From: Lentisphaerota bacterium
Lineage (GTDB): Bacteria; Verrucomicrobiota; Kiritimatiellia; RFP12; UBA3636
Direction of reading: 5' to 3'
Length of the DNA: 12,144 nucleotides
Assembly: GCA_012511845.1 (NCBI GenBank)
Contig: JAAZFF010000036.1
Coordinates: 1 to 12,144 of the forward strand
Notes under the pieces: generated by a model
What the model was told of the DNA's origin: nothing
Database searches by the model: none
What the model saw: only the letters and a program-made list of their open reading frames with translations
Program-made: the position numbers and the translations under genes
Shown: positions 1 to 6,169 of the stretch, piece after piece
How the letters are laid out: each line of letters opens with the position of its first letter
Numbering within the stretch: the first letter of the stretch is position 1

Positions 1-196
1 GCGCACCAAGTTCACGGTAAAGAGTTGATCTGCGGTGCACATCCAGTCTTACATCGGATCGCATCGGCGTGAGTTTTTCAACAAACACATTTCCGGCTGC
101 CAAATCTCTCAGAGCCTGCTTTGATGTCCCCGCCTCTATGCGACCGCGGCACGGAGAACCATCAATCTTAAAGCCACTATACTCAAACGTCGGCAA
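1..196 (-). CDS. Type II secretion / type IV pilus inner-membrane protein, GspF/PilC family (5' end only)
   Basis: Only the first 65 residues are in the window; the gene continues past the left edge. The protein begins (M)PTFEYSGFKIDGSPCRG, followed by an EAGTSKQALRDL segment and VFVEKLTP. This is the usual opening of GspF-type proteins: a short beta hairpin of the form 'F.Y.a.d..G....G.iea.s...a...L...g..v..i'. It ends in RSTLYRELGA, the point where the family has its 'lf.rqla.ll.aG' helix. In the family, GspF is a polytopic inner-membrane platform protein that couples the assembly ATPase to pseudopilin assembly. The start is TTG at 194-196; there is no ATG before the conserved block, and AGGG lies 8 nt upstream. 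It begins 25 nt after the stop of the DJ-1-like gene, so the two may be co-transcribed. The fragment cannot distinguish GspF from PilC. Confidence 0.8.
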   Translation of the reverse strand, partial: MPTFEYSGFKIDGSPCRGRIEAGTSKQALRDLAAGNVFVEKLTPMRSDVRLDVHRRSTLYRELGA

Positions 197-221
197 ATCA
201 GATACCCTGCAATTAGAATAT

Positions 222-785
222 TTAAGCCTTGAACAACAATCCCCCGGCTACACCGTCACGGACCTGCTTGCCGTGCAGAGTTTCGAGAACCTCCAGGGCA
301 AACTCCATGGCAGTTGCCGGACCACTGCCGGTAACGATGTTTCCATCACGTACAACGGAAGCCTCTTCGCAGTATTCTGCGTCTTTTATGTGATCTTCCA
401 TTCCGGGATAACACACGGCCTTTCGCCCGCCCAGCACGCCTGCTTCCTGCAAAACTGCCGGTGAAGCACATATCGCCGCCACATATTTGCCTTCAGCATT
501 AAATTTTCTTATTGCATCCAGCACCTTTGCGTCAGCCCGCAGCGCCTGCATGCAGCCCAAACCGCCGGGAAGCACAATTGCATCTGCTGAATTAATCACG
601 TCATCATTCCACACCCCATCGGCTATGACGCGAATTTCATGCGCCCCTACCACTTCCGTCTGTGATGTATCGAGTGCCAAAACTGATACTTCCACCTCGC
701 CCCTCCGCAGCACATCTACAATAGAGAGAGCTTCGATCTCCTCAAAACCATTTGCTAAAACAACAACTGCCTTTTTCACCTTCAT
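222..785 (-). CDS. DJ-1/PfpI (ThiJ) family protein
   Basis: This 187-residue protein is the typical length of the DJ-1/YajL branch and is colinear with it. It opens with VVVLANGFEEIEAL, which holds the conserved Glu (E18). The glycine-rich VLPGG loop is at 71-75, the nucleophile elbow AAICASP places the reactive cysteine at C106, and a TGSGPATAMEFAL segment is at 152-164. C106 and E18 fall at the same residue numbers as in human DJ-1. The family includes oxidative-stress sensors, chaperones and glyoxalase or deglycase activities whose physiological role is debated, so no substrate is assigned. It is probably cytoplasmic, with no signal peptide. A GGAGG lies about 12 nt before the ATG, a rather long spacing. 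An extended -10 promoter lies upstream, and a gspF-like gene follows 25 nt downstream. Confidence 0.93.
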   Translation of the reverse strand: MKVKKAVVVLANGFEEIEALSIVDVLRRGEVEVSVLALDTSQTEVVGAHEIRVIADGVWNDDVINSADAIVLPGGLGCMQALRADAKVLDAIRKFNAEGKYVAAICASPAVLQEAGVLGGRKAVCYPGMEDHIKDAEYCEEASVVRDGNIVTGSGPATAMEFALEVLETLHGKQVRDGVAGGLLFKA

Positions 786-847
786 AACTGCTTATAACCT
801 CCGAATGTATTTAAATCTAAGTAACACAGCTACACATTGCATCGCTG

Positions 848-878
848 ATTATATCACAATCCGGCATTAAAGTGGCAA
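848..878 (-). promoter_or_regulatory. Candidate sigma-70 promoter for the DJ-1-like gene
   Basis: On the minus strand, TATAAT (plus 848-853) is preceded by TG plus one base, giving an extended -10. A TTGCCA -35-like hexamer (plus 873-878) lies upstream. The 19-bp spacer is longer than the ideal 17, which the extended -10 could compensate for. Transcription would start about 55 nt before the DJ-1-like ATG. The site lies in the 134-nt gap separating this gene from the sigma-factor pair, so it implies an independent transcription unit. Confidence 0.5.
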
Positions 879-919
879 TATCTCCGAAAAAATTGATCCG
901 GCAATATGCCCGAATAGAA

Positions 920-1405
920 TCAGTAGTCCTCAGAGGCAGCTAAATCAGCGATAAAAACTGCTGACTCCTGCATCAGCAGAAGATCATTTGCGAATGAGTT
1001 GAAGTCCCTTGTGCGATCGTCATAAGCAAACATCAGATCGCCGTACATAAGTATTTCATCCTCTAAAACATCATCGTAATCCGTCACAACTGTGGCAAGA
1101 GCCGCAAGTGCACAACACGTCTCAAAGTCTGCAGATGCAGCATTGGAGCGAAATTTATATACACTCATTGAAAAAACAACAACGACACAGGCAGCAGTTG
1201 TTGCCAGACCGGCAATCTGCCGTATCAGCCGCCTGGTACGGACTCTGCGTGCATAATTTTTACCGGCAGCAGTGATGTTGGCAGCAATCTCCGGTGACAC
1301 TTCTCCCGAAACAAGTGTGCGAATTCCTGTTTTTGCCATTTCACAAACTACGGCTGTCTCAGCGCTTCCCGACTCATCCATAGTTGAATTATTTTTATTT
1401 TCCAT
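920..1405 (-). CDS. Single-pass membrane protein paired with the ECF sigma factor; putative anti-sigma or partner
   Basis: I do not recognise a family for this 161-residue protein. It has a polar N-terminal part (1-50), then a strongly basic stretch YARRVRTRRLIRQ at 51-63. One hydrophobic segment follows at about 64-82, and an acidic C-terminal part rich in D/E runs over 107-161. The positive-inside rule puts the N-terminus in the cytoplasm and the C-terminus outside, the topology of membrane anti-sigma factors. There is no HxxxCxxC zinc motif of the ZAS class; C97-C98 is an isolated Cys pair in the outer part. The gene starts 29 nt after the sigma-factor stop and has an excellent AGGAGG ribosome site, so it should be co-transcribed with it. 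A role in controlling the sigma factor is inferred from position and topology only. Confidence 0.75.
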   Translation of the reverse strand: MENKNNSTMDESGSAETAVVCEMAKTGIRTLVSGEVSPEIAANITAAGKNYARRVRTRRLIRQIAGLATTAACVVVVFSMSVYKFRSNAASADFETCCALAALATVVTDYDDVLEDEILMYGDLMFAYDDRTRDFNSFANDLLLMQESAVFIADLAASEDY

Positions 1406-1434
1406 AAATCCTCCTGATATCTCATCTAGTAGTT

Positions 1435-2031
1435 TTAAATTTTGATCTTGTCCGCTATAACTTCGCGCAGTTTATTAACGGCGTAGTGCATTCTGCCGAG
1501 AGCTGTGTTGAGGGGAATTTCCAGCAACTCTGCTATTTCCCTGAAACTCAATTCCTGCTCCACTCTCATAAGGAAAACCTCTTTCTGACCGGGAGGCAGC
1601 TTCATCACCTCCTCCACAATAAGTGCTACCGCCTCTTCTCCCATGATTGCCTCGCCGGGGATTTGCCTGAGATCAGGCATTTTCTCCACAAATGATATAC
1701 CCAGCTCATCTTCCGAATCGAGACTCAGCATTTTGTTCTGACGTCTGAAGACATCTATCACAGTATTGCGCGCGATCCTGGTTAACCAGGCTTTAAAACT
1801 ACCTCCCTTCCATTTATTGCTGTTGTTGATTACTTTAATCCATGTTTCCTGGTAAACATCATCTGCATAAGCAGAGTTTTGCCCGAGCATACCGCGTATA
1901 AAGCGCATTAACGAGGCTGAGTGACGTCCAACGAGAATCTCGAAAGCACGTTCCTCACCGCGATTACGGAAAAAATCGAAAAGAACCTCATCTGTCGCTT
2001 CCTCCGTGATTTGCTTTTTCCAGGTAGCCAT
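1435..2031 (-). CDS. ECF-type RNA polymerase sigma factor (sigma-70 family, RpoE-like)
   Basis: The 198 residues comprise two sigma domains, as usual for ECF factors. Region 2 covers about 27-100, with the core-binding/-10 segment ADDVYQETWIKV (56-67) and SFKAWLTRIARNTVIDVFRRQ (78-98). A short linker is followed by region 4 over about 133-190. Region 4 contains LPPGQKEVFLMRVEQELSFREIAELLEIPLNTALGRM, whose helix-turn-helix (about 160-182) would read the -35 element. Regions 1.2 and 3 are absent. It acts in the cytoplasm and directs RNA polymerase to a dedicated regulon. The membrane protein gene directly downstream is the probable signalling partner. No clear ribosome site precedes this ATG, but a near-perfect 25-bp dyad sits 16 nt before it and may govern expression. 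The stimulus cannot be deduced. Confidence 0.95.
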   Translation of the reverse strand: MATWKKQITEEATDEVLFDFFRNRGEERAFEILVGRHSASLMRFIRGMLGQNSAYADDVYQETWIKVINNSNKWKGGSFKAWLTRIARNTVIDVFRRQNKMLSLDSEDELGISFVEKMPDLRQIPGEAIMGEEAVALIVEEVMKLPPGQKEVFLMRVEQELSFREIAELLEIPLNTALGRMHYAVNKLREVIADKIKI

Positions 2032-2047
2032 GTAAAGTTTTCAACCA

Positions 2048-2072
2048 CATCAGATAAACGTTTTACCTGATG
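2048..2072 (-). promoter_or_regulatory. 25-bp dyad upstream of the ECF sigma gene; candidate operator or 5'-UTR hairpin
   Basis: The arms are CATCAG-g-TAAA and TTTA-t-CTGATG around a 3-nt centre. Ten of eleven positions pair, and the remaining one can form a G-U pair in RNA. A TACAAT hexamer (minus strand, plus 2078-2083) lies just upstream but has no convincing -35. The site is between that hexamer and the ATG at 2031, so it could be a repressor or autoregulator site or an mRNA hairpin near the start codon. Confidence 0.4.
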
Positions 2073-2105
2073 CAAATATTGTATATCAATCGAAAAAAAA
2101 CCAGA

Positions 2106-2351
2106 TTATATCCACGTGCTCCAAATCGCAGAACTCATATCGGAAGGAGATTTCCAGTCGGTACGCTGCGAAAGTCCTATCTCCCCCGTTTTCGGACCAT
2201 CAGGGGCAGCATTTCTTTTAAACTGTTGACTTACGAAACGCCTGATAAACACAGACAGAGCTTTTTTTATTTCTTCCGGCTTCACTGCACTACGAAACGC
2301 CTCCTCCGCCAACGCTGTGAGAGTATGCGGTTCCTCTCCAAATTTAACAAA
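2106..2351 (-). pseudogene. nadE: C-terminal part of NAD+ synthetase, cut off from nadE by an in-frame TAA
   Basis: Reading on in the same frame after the TAA at plus 2352-2354 gives FVKFGEEPHTLTALAEEAF and then a further stretch, 81 residues to the next stop. It contains RRFVSQQFKRNAAPDGPK and LSQRTDWKSPSD. These match the conserved C-terminus of long bacterial glutamine-dependent NAD+ synthetases (family pattern RRFf.QQFKRs..PDGPKvg...SpRgdwr.PSDa), where the Lys/Asp residues help bind deamido-NAD+. No frameshift is needed: a single TAT/TAC to TAA change at a family Tyr/His position explains the split. An internal ATG at 2312 exists but has no convincing reason to be a start. The segment may be translated only by readthrough, may be a true remnant, or may be separated by a sequencing error. 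Confidence 0.88.
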
Positions 2352-3995
2352 TTAGTACAATAAGAAATCATTCAAATCGTATTTGCCGATAATGCTTTCA
2401 GTATGCTGTTCGTCCGGCAGGAGTTCGGGAGAAACGGGTGTATCGAGAATATCGGTCAGAACAGCCGAAAGTTCAGGACCTGCTCCCTCAGCCCATTCGC
2501 CTATCATGGCTCTGACAAGCGTCTTGGATACGGAGCAGTTTACGTTGTACATCGACATGTGATCTGCATTAAAAGTATTCCATCCGAGCGCAATTTCGGA
2601 AAGATCGCCTGTACCGACAACAATACCACCAAGACTGTTTGCCAAATCCATTAAAATCTGCGTCCGCTCCCTCGCCTGGGCATTTTCAAAAACAACATTT
2701 TTCTGCTCCGGATCATGCCCGATATCCTCGAAATGTTTTGTAACAGATTCGAAGATCGGTATTGTCCGCAATTCAGCACCCAGTAGATGCACAAGTTTTT
2801 CAGCATTTTCCTTCGTCCTGCCGGAAGTTCCGAAGCCGGGCATTGAAACAGCACAAATAAACGTGCGGGGCAAATGGAGCAGATCACATGCTCTGGCACA
2901 CACCTGCATCGCCAGGGTGGAATCAAGCCCGCCTGAAACGCCGACAACCATTTTTTCAGCCCTGGTGTGCTCAATTCGTTTTGCAAGTCCGGCAGCTTGG
3001 ATTTCCAGAACTTCGTGGCAGAGTCCTGACCTTTCCACCTTATTTTCAGGAACGAAAGGTTTGGACAAAATCCGTGCATGCCCTAAATCAGGAGATTCTT
3101 TCAAGGGACTTATTTCAACGTGGCTGATTAAGTCGATTGGGGCATCATCGTTGAAATTGCTCCTGAAGGCGCGCTGCCTGTCGCACCAGTCAGGCTTGAA
3201 ATCAGCATAGATAATCGACGACTTCCTGCTGAACCCTTCATTTTCGGCAAGGAGTTTTCCGTTGTCGGCGATTATGGCACGGCCTGCGAAAACAACATCT
3301 GCAGTTGATTCATGCACACCTGCACCGGCAAATATGTACGCTCCCTGTATCCGGGCACTCTGATTCAGAATCATCGAGCGGTATTCAGCAGCTTTCCCAG
3401 CCTGCTCTGTGAACGCCGACAAGTTAAAGACGGCTTGCGCCCCGCCAAGCGCAAGATTGGAAGACGGAGGTATTACCCCGAGCAGATCTTCTGAAATCTC
3501 AACTCCAAAGCGAAATGTTTCTCCGGCATTGAAAACAAGCCCTGAGCCGGCGGGGACCTCATAACCGAGAATTTTCACACACTCATCATCGAAATCCCGG
3601 GCAGAGCTGAAATAGCGTTTTTCCTGGAATTCAAGGTAATTGGGGAGATACTCTTTAAATGGCAATCCTGCTATCTTGCCACCGGAAATGACGGCAGCTG
3701 CATTAAAAAGACGGGAACCCAGGCGTAGCGGCAAGCCGACAATGAGAACGGCTTTACTGTTTCTGGTAGCAGCTACAACACGGGAAAGTGCGTTCATTGC
3801 AGAATCAATCAGGGTGGACTGCCCGAACATGTCTCCGCACGAATAACCGGTAATAGAAAGCTCGGGGAAAACAACAATTGATGCGCCATTTGCAACGGCC
3901 TCCGAATAGGAGTCCATAATTTTGTCCGCATTAAAGGGCGGATCCCCCACTTTCAAGACTGGCACTACTGCCGCTAATCGATAGAACCCTCTCAT
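2352..3995 (-). CDS. nadE: Glutamine-dependent NAD+ synthetase, stopped 82 residues early and lacking the glutaminase cysteine
   Basis: The family converts deamido-NAD+ to NAD+ with ATP, using NH3 released from glutamine. The N-terminal nitrilase/glutaminase domain (about 5-280) keeps the catalytic Glu (FPELSITGYSC, E45) and Lys (LPFKEYLPNY, K114). The nucleophile motif, normally EICED, reads EISED, so the cysteine is S168 (codon TCA). The synthetase domain (about 330-547) has the PP-loop VGVSGGLDST (351-360), GTGDLSEIALGW (461-472) and DHMSMYNVN. The ORF ends at DFLLY, 547 residues; the intact reading would be 629 codons, the usual size of the long form. The start has AGGGGG 5 nt upstream and fits the family. 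The ECF sigma gene follows on the same strand. With the early stop, product activity is doubtful; with Ser168, at best ammonia-dependent activity is expected. Confidence 0.93.
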   Translation of the reverse strand: MRGFYRLAAVVPVLKVGDPPFNADKIMDSYSEAVANGASIVVFPELSITGYSCGDMFGQSTLIDSAMNALSRVVAATRNSKAVLIVGLPLRLGSRLFNAAAVISGGKIAGLPFKEYLPNYLEFQEKRYFSSARDFDDECVKILGYEVPAGSGLVFNAGETFRFGVEISEDLLGVIPPSSNLALGGAQAVFNLSAFTEQAGKAAEYRSMILNQSARIQGAYIFAGAGVHESTADVVFAGRAIIADNGKLLAENEGFSRKSSIIYADFKPDWCDRQRAFRSNFNDDAPIDLISHVEISPLKESPDLGHARILSKPFVPENKVERSGLCHEVLEIQAAGLAKRIEHTRAEKMVVGVSGGLDSTLAMQVCARACDLLHLPRTFICAVSMPGFGTSGRTKENAEKLVHLLGAELRTIPIFESVTKHFEDIGHDPEQKNVVFENAQARERTQILMDLANSLGGIVVGTGDLSEIALGWNTFNADHMSMYNVNCSVSKTLVRAMIGEWAEGAGPELSAVLTDILDTPVSPELLPDEQHTESIIGKYDLNDFLLY

Positions 3996-4141
3996 TTTCG
4001 CCCCCTTGAATCATATACAGATGTAAAGTTTCTTATACATCCCGCATTATAACACCCCACGGCACGTTCAGCAATTTATTAAGAACACAACCTCCATGAA
4101 ATTTGATTGATGATGTGGAACAGCAGCGCAGCCACGGAGAT

Positions 4142-4183
4142 TGGAGGGCGAATGTCCTCATGAGCCGTGGTTGCAAACCGCCG
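4142..4183 (+). repeat. Dispersed GC-rich repeat, direct copy 1
   Basis: The 34 nt 4142-4175 are identical to 4306-4339; both begin TGGAGGGCGAATGTCC and end GAGCCGTGGTTGCA. In this copy the 34-mer runs straight into AACCGCCG (4176-4183). The second copy has an extra 26 nt at that junction. CCACGG (4132-4137) can pair with CCGTGG (4165-4170). The element looks like a non-coding, hairpin-capable, REP-like repeat. Confidence 0.8.
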
Positions 4184-4305
4184 TATGAAGTCCCTGGCAA
4201 CCATAATCCACAGAGCAAGCGAGCACAGACAAAAATGTCCGTGCTACAGTCTGCGGTTCGCGGGGACGCTCACCCTCCATTACGTAAGGATGCGCATAGC
4301 CAGGC

Positions 4306-4373
4306 TGGAGGGCGAATGTCCTCATGAGCCGTGGTTGCAGAGCAGGTAGGGCGCGTTTCTCCGCAAACCGCCG
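4306..4373 (+). repeat. Dispersed GC-rich repeat, direct copy 2 with a 26-nt extra module
   Basis: It has the same 34-mer as copy 1 (4306-4339). A 26-nt module follows (4340-4365) containing AGGTAGGGCGCGTTTCTCC, and then the shared AACCGCCG (4366-4373). The module is flanked by GCA at both ends, so copy 1 looks like a precise deletion or pre-insertion form. A related module, with GGTAGGGCGACGTTCTCC on the minus strand, occurs at 5948-5967. CCCTCCA (4273-4279) can pair with TGGAGGG (4306-4312). Confidence 0.8.
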
Positions 4374-4460
4374 TTGCTGATGCGTGGATGCCGGGCAGCC
4401 TCAATGGGACGGATGGGACGAACAGGACAGACGGAACCAAATCCTGAGCGGAGAAATCGT

Positions 4461-4490
4461 GTACGAGTACGGGTACGGGTACGAGAACGA
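4461..4490 (+). repeat. GTACGR hexamer tandem repeat
   Basis: Five consecutive hexamers, GTACGA, GTACGG, GTACGG, GTACGA and GAACGA, make an interrupted microsatellite. Related but more degenerate hexamer runs occur in opposite orientation at 10261-10290 and 10321-10350 in another intergenic gap, so this is a genome-dispersed motif rather than a one-off. Confidence 0.8.
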
Positions 4491-4514
4491 TTCTGCGCCT
4501 CCCAAGAAAACTGT

Positions 4515-4541
4515 CCACTGTTCACTGCCCACTGTTCACTG
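4515..4541 (+). repeat. 13-bp direct repeat pair (CCACTGTTCACTG) across a stop codon
   Basis: CCACTGTTCACTG occurs at 4515-4527 and again at 4529-4541, 14 nt apart. The TGA stop of the minus-strand gene (4522-4524) lies inside the first copy and its last codons inside the second, so the gene's 3' end is repeat sequence. Confidence 0.85.
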
Positions 4542-5715
4542 ACCCGGCTTGCCGGGTCTCCGCCTCCCGGCGGAGGGTTTCCATCACCTCGTACAGCTCG
4601 TCGGTCATAACGAGATAGCTTTGCGAGATTTCCGGGCGCTCCAGCCCCTGCATGTCCTCATCGTTGAAGTAGAGGATATATGCCCGGTGCTCTTGCCTGA
4701 TGCGCCGCCCAAGCTCCTCCCAGATCGCCAGCTCCCAGATGGGACGCACCGTGCCAAAGACCTGGTTTACACGAATGGTGAACACTGTGTCCTCGCTGAT
4801 GCCTCCGGGAACCTCCAGGGCGGGGACCGGCATTTTCGCTGGTGATATCTTCCTGTCACGCGGGATCGACAGGTCATTCCAGTAATCCCATGGAGCGGCA
4901 GAGAGACGATCATGGTCGATCATCGGACGGATATCGGATACGTCTATATCCTTGTGTTCTTCCTTGTTTCGGTAGCGTATGTACACCGCCAGGTGACCGG
5001 TGGCACGATTGAGCAGTATCTCGAAGGCGTAGTCGGTGCCGAAAGTTTCAAGCCGCCCGTCACTGTGGCGGACAAGCTCCAACGGCGTTTTCCTGTAGTT
5101 CTTGTTGCCTTCGTTGATGTATTTCGGTGCATGGAATGGTTCCGGGTTGGAAGCCAGCATCCTCGCCACAAGGCTTCTGTGCAGTTTTTTGTCGAGCAGA
5201 ATCCTGTTGCCGGCGGGAATTGGCTTACCGTCAAACCTGGTCGCCTCCTTCTGCCCGCGTGAATAAATCAGCAGTTCTTCCTGTTTTTGCAGTTCTTCAG
5301 GCATGTTTTTCGCCTCATCGACATCCCAGATGAAGCAACTGCCCCCTGTGAATTCGTTTTTCCGCATCGATACGCTGTAGTCTGCAATAAACTTGGGTCT
5401 CACGGACTCTATTCCAAGGATTTTAAAATTGATAACGTTGGTTGTTCCACATTCGGTCAATTTGGGCGGGCGTTTGATAAGAATCCGACTCTCAAATCCA
5501 GTGATATGGAACGTAACACCTTTTTTGCGTAATTGAAAAGGCTCTTCATGTCTTTCAGGTATAACAATATCCATCAGGCGTCCGGACAACTCATCAAACA
5601 TCAACATCGTTGAATAGTTGCAATCAGCCCACACGCCCCGGTAGACAACTTCTTCCGCGAAGGAAATATCAAGCAAAAAGATGTAGCTTGCAAACAGAAC
5701 AAGTAGTTTAATCAT
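4522..5715 (-). CDS. Exported protein of unknown function
   Basis: No family is recognised for this 397-residue protein. The N-terminus MIKLLVLFASYIFLLDISFAEE is a clear signal peptide, with cleavage probably after SFA (residue 20). There is no lipobox and no later membrane span, so it is likely periplasmic or secreted. The mature part is rich in charged and aromatic residues with alternating strand-like segments and contains three Cys (C32, C89, C127). A helical C-terminal section includes EELGRRIRQEHRAYILYFNDED (335-355 region) and TDELYEVMETLRREAETRQ (371-389). AGAGGA lies 4 nt before the ATG, a good ribosome site. The last 17 or so codons run through two hairpins and a 13-bp repeat, so the natural C-terminus may have been replaced. 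It stands alone on its strand between two repeat-bearing gaps. Confidence 0.75.
   Translation of the reverse strand: MIKLLVLFASYIFLLDISFAEEVVYRGVWADCNYSTMLMFDELSGRLMDIVIPERHEEPFQLRKKGVTFHITGFESRILIKRPPKLTECGTTNVINFKILGIESVRPKFIADYSVSMRKNEFTGGSCFIWDVDEAKNMPEELQKQEELLIYSRGQKEATRFDGKPIPAGNRILLDKKLHRSLVARMLASNPEPFHAPKYINEGNKNYRKTPLELVRHSDGRLETFGTDYAFEILLNRATGHLAVYIRYRNKEEHKDIDVSDIRPMIDHDRLSAAPWDYWNDLSIPRDRKISPAKMPVPALEVPGGISEDTVFTIRVNQVFGTVRPIWELAIWEELGRRIRQEHRAYILYFNDEDMQGLERPEISQSYLVMTDELYEVMETLRREAETRQAGSVNSGQ
4542..4575. repeat. Two adjacent perfect hairpins in the 3' end of the exported-protein gene
   Basis: ACCCGGC-tt-GCCGGGT (4542-4557) is followed at once by CTCCGCC-tccc-GGCGGAG (4558-4575), each with a 7-bp GC-rich stem. 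They are inside the reading frame (encoding RREAETRQAGS), which is unusual for coding DNA. No T-tract follows on the minus strand, so they are not a canonical terminator. Confidence 0.75.
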
Positions 5716-6169
5716 ATTTTCCTCTAGTCTCTTATGCCGAACCTTATCGGCATGGCATTATCAATGAGTTCGTAATCGACATGATCCGTATACCTCTGCT
5801 GACCTCAAAGTAACGACATCCTCCCCGGCAGCTAATCCACACAGTAACACAGCTTCGAATTTAAACCAAGAAACAAAAAGAATCGAATCGCGGCGCACTC
5901 GGCTTGCCCCGGCGTAGGGTTCGAAGACGGACGCAGGATTCGAAGCCGGGAGAACGTCGCCCTACCTTGCTTGTCTTTTGCGCCCCAGGAAGATTCAAGA
6001 TTGATGAGTGCCAAAACAATGCGCCGAGGTAAAACATTGTTGAGTCATGCTGTTTTTAAAAAGCCTGTTGCGATAATATGTAATTGAATGGTAGACTGAT
6101 TGCATGTTGGCGGTGGTGAACGCTGAATTTCTTATGCCGCTTTTAACAAGATACAATGTGGGGGATAAT
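5716..6169. other. Intergenic gap with one arm of a dispersed inverted repeat
   Basis: These 454 bases separate two divergently transcribed genes and should hold both promoters. I see no convincing gene; the open frame on the minus strand at 5832-6014 is made largely of repeat sequence. TTGCGA (about 6068-6073) and TAGACT 18 nt further on form a weak promoter candidate for the glycosidase gene. The repeat at 5901-5967 is listed separately. Confidence 0.5.
5901..5967 (-). repeat. Dispersed repeat, inverted copy A
   Basis: Positions 5901-5933 (GGCTTGCCCCGGCGTAGG...) are the perfect 33-bp reverse complement of 10409-10441. Similarity continues with a CGAAGCCGGGAGA block (5941-5953), matched in inverted orientation at 10384-10396. 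The end of the element (5948-5967) resembles the 26-nt module at 4340-4365. The element therefore combines modules shared with the other intergenic repeats. Confidence 0.85.

Larger units (their letters stand above)
3996..4521. other. Gene-free, repeat-rich intergenic block
   Basis: I see no protein gene or RNA gene in these 526 bases. They lie between the 5' end of nadE and the 3' end of the unknown exported-protein gene. The short open frames are low complexity, for example alternating Arg/Val encoded by a hexamer repeat. The block holds a 34-bp direct repeat pair, a 26-nt module present in only one copy, a GTACGR hexamer tandem and the start of a 13-bp repeat pair, annotated separately. 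The nadE promoter should lie near 4000-4100, but no hexamers stand out. Confidence 0.7.

Noticed and set aside
1..72. Open plus-strand frame ending at the TGA at 70-72, as if the 3' end of a gene
   Set aside because: Its 23 residues match nothing, and the same DNA on the minus strand encodes a clear GspF N-terminus.
880..920. Possible intrinsic terminator after the one-TM protein gene (GGCA-TAT-TGCC then a T-run on the minus strand)
   Set aside because: The stem is only 4 bp and separated from the T-run, too weak to call.
2352..2354. UAA reassigned to an amino acid in this organism
   Set aside because: The ECF sigma, DJ-1-like, glycosidase and TIM-barrel genes all end naturally at TAA, so a global reassignment is not supported.
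4142..4373. CRISPR array
   Set aside because: There are only two copies, spaced far apart, and the family is dispersed elsewhere in other contexts; no cas genes are present.
4374..4610. Plus-strand open frame encoding alternating Arg/Val (RVRVRVRVRE)
   Set aside because: This is translation of the GTACGR hexamer and adjacent repeats, overlapping the end of a better-supported minus-strand gene.
5915..5950. Two TTCGAA-containing segments that hint at tRNA T-loops
   Set aside because: No acceptor, D or anticodon arms can be folded around them; they belong to the 33-bp dispersed repeat.
5832..6014. 60-residue minus-strand open frame in the gap before the glycosidase
   Set aside because: It is mostly dispersed-repeat sequence, has no good ribosome site and does not resemble a protein family.
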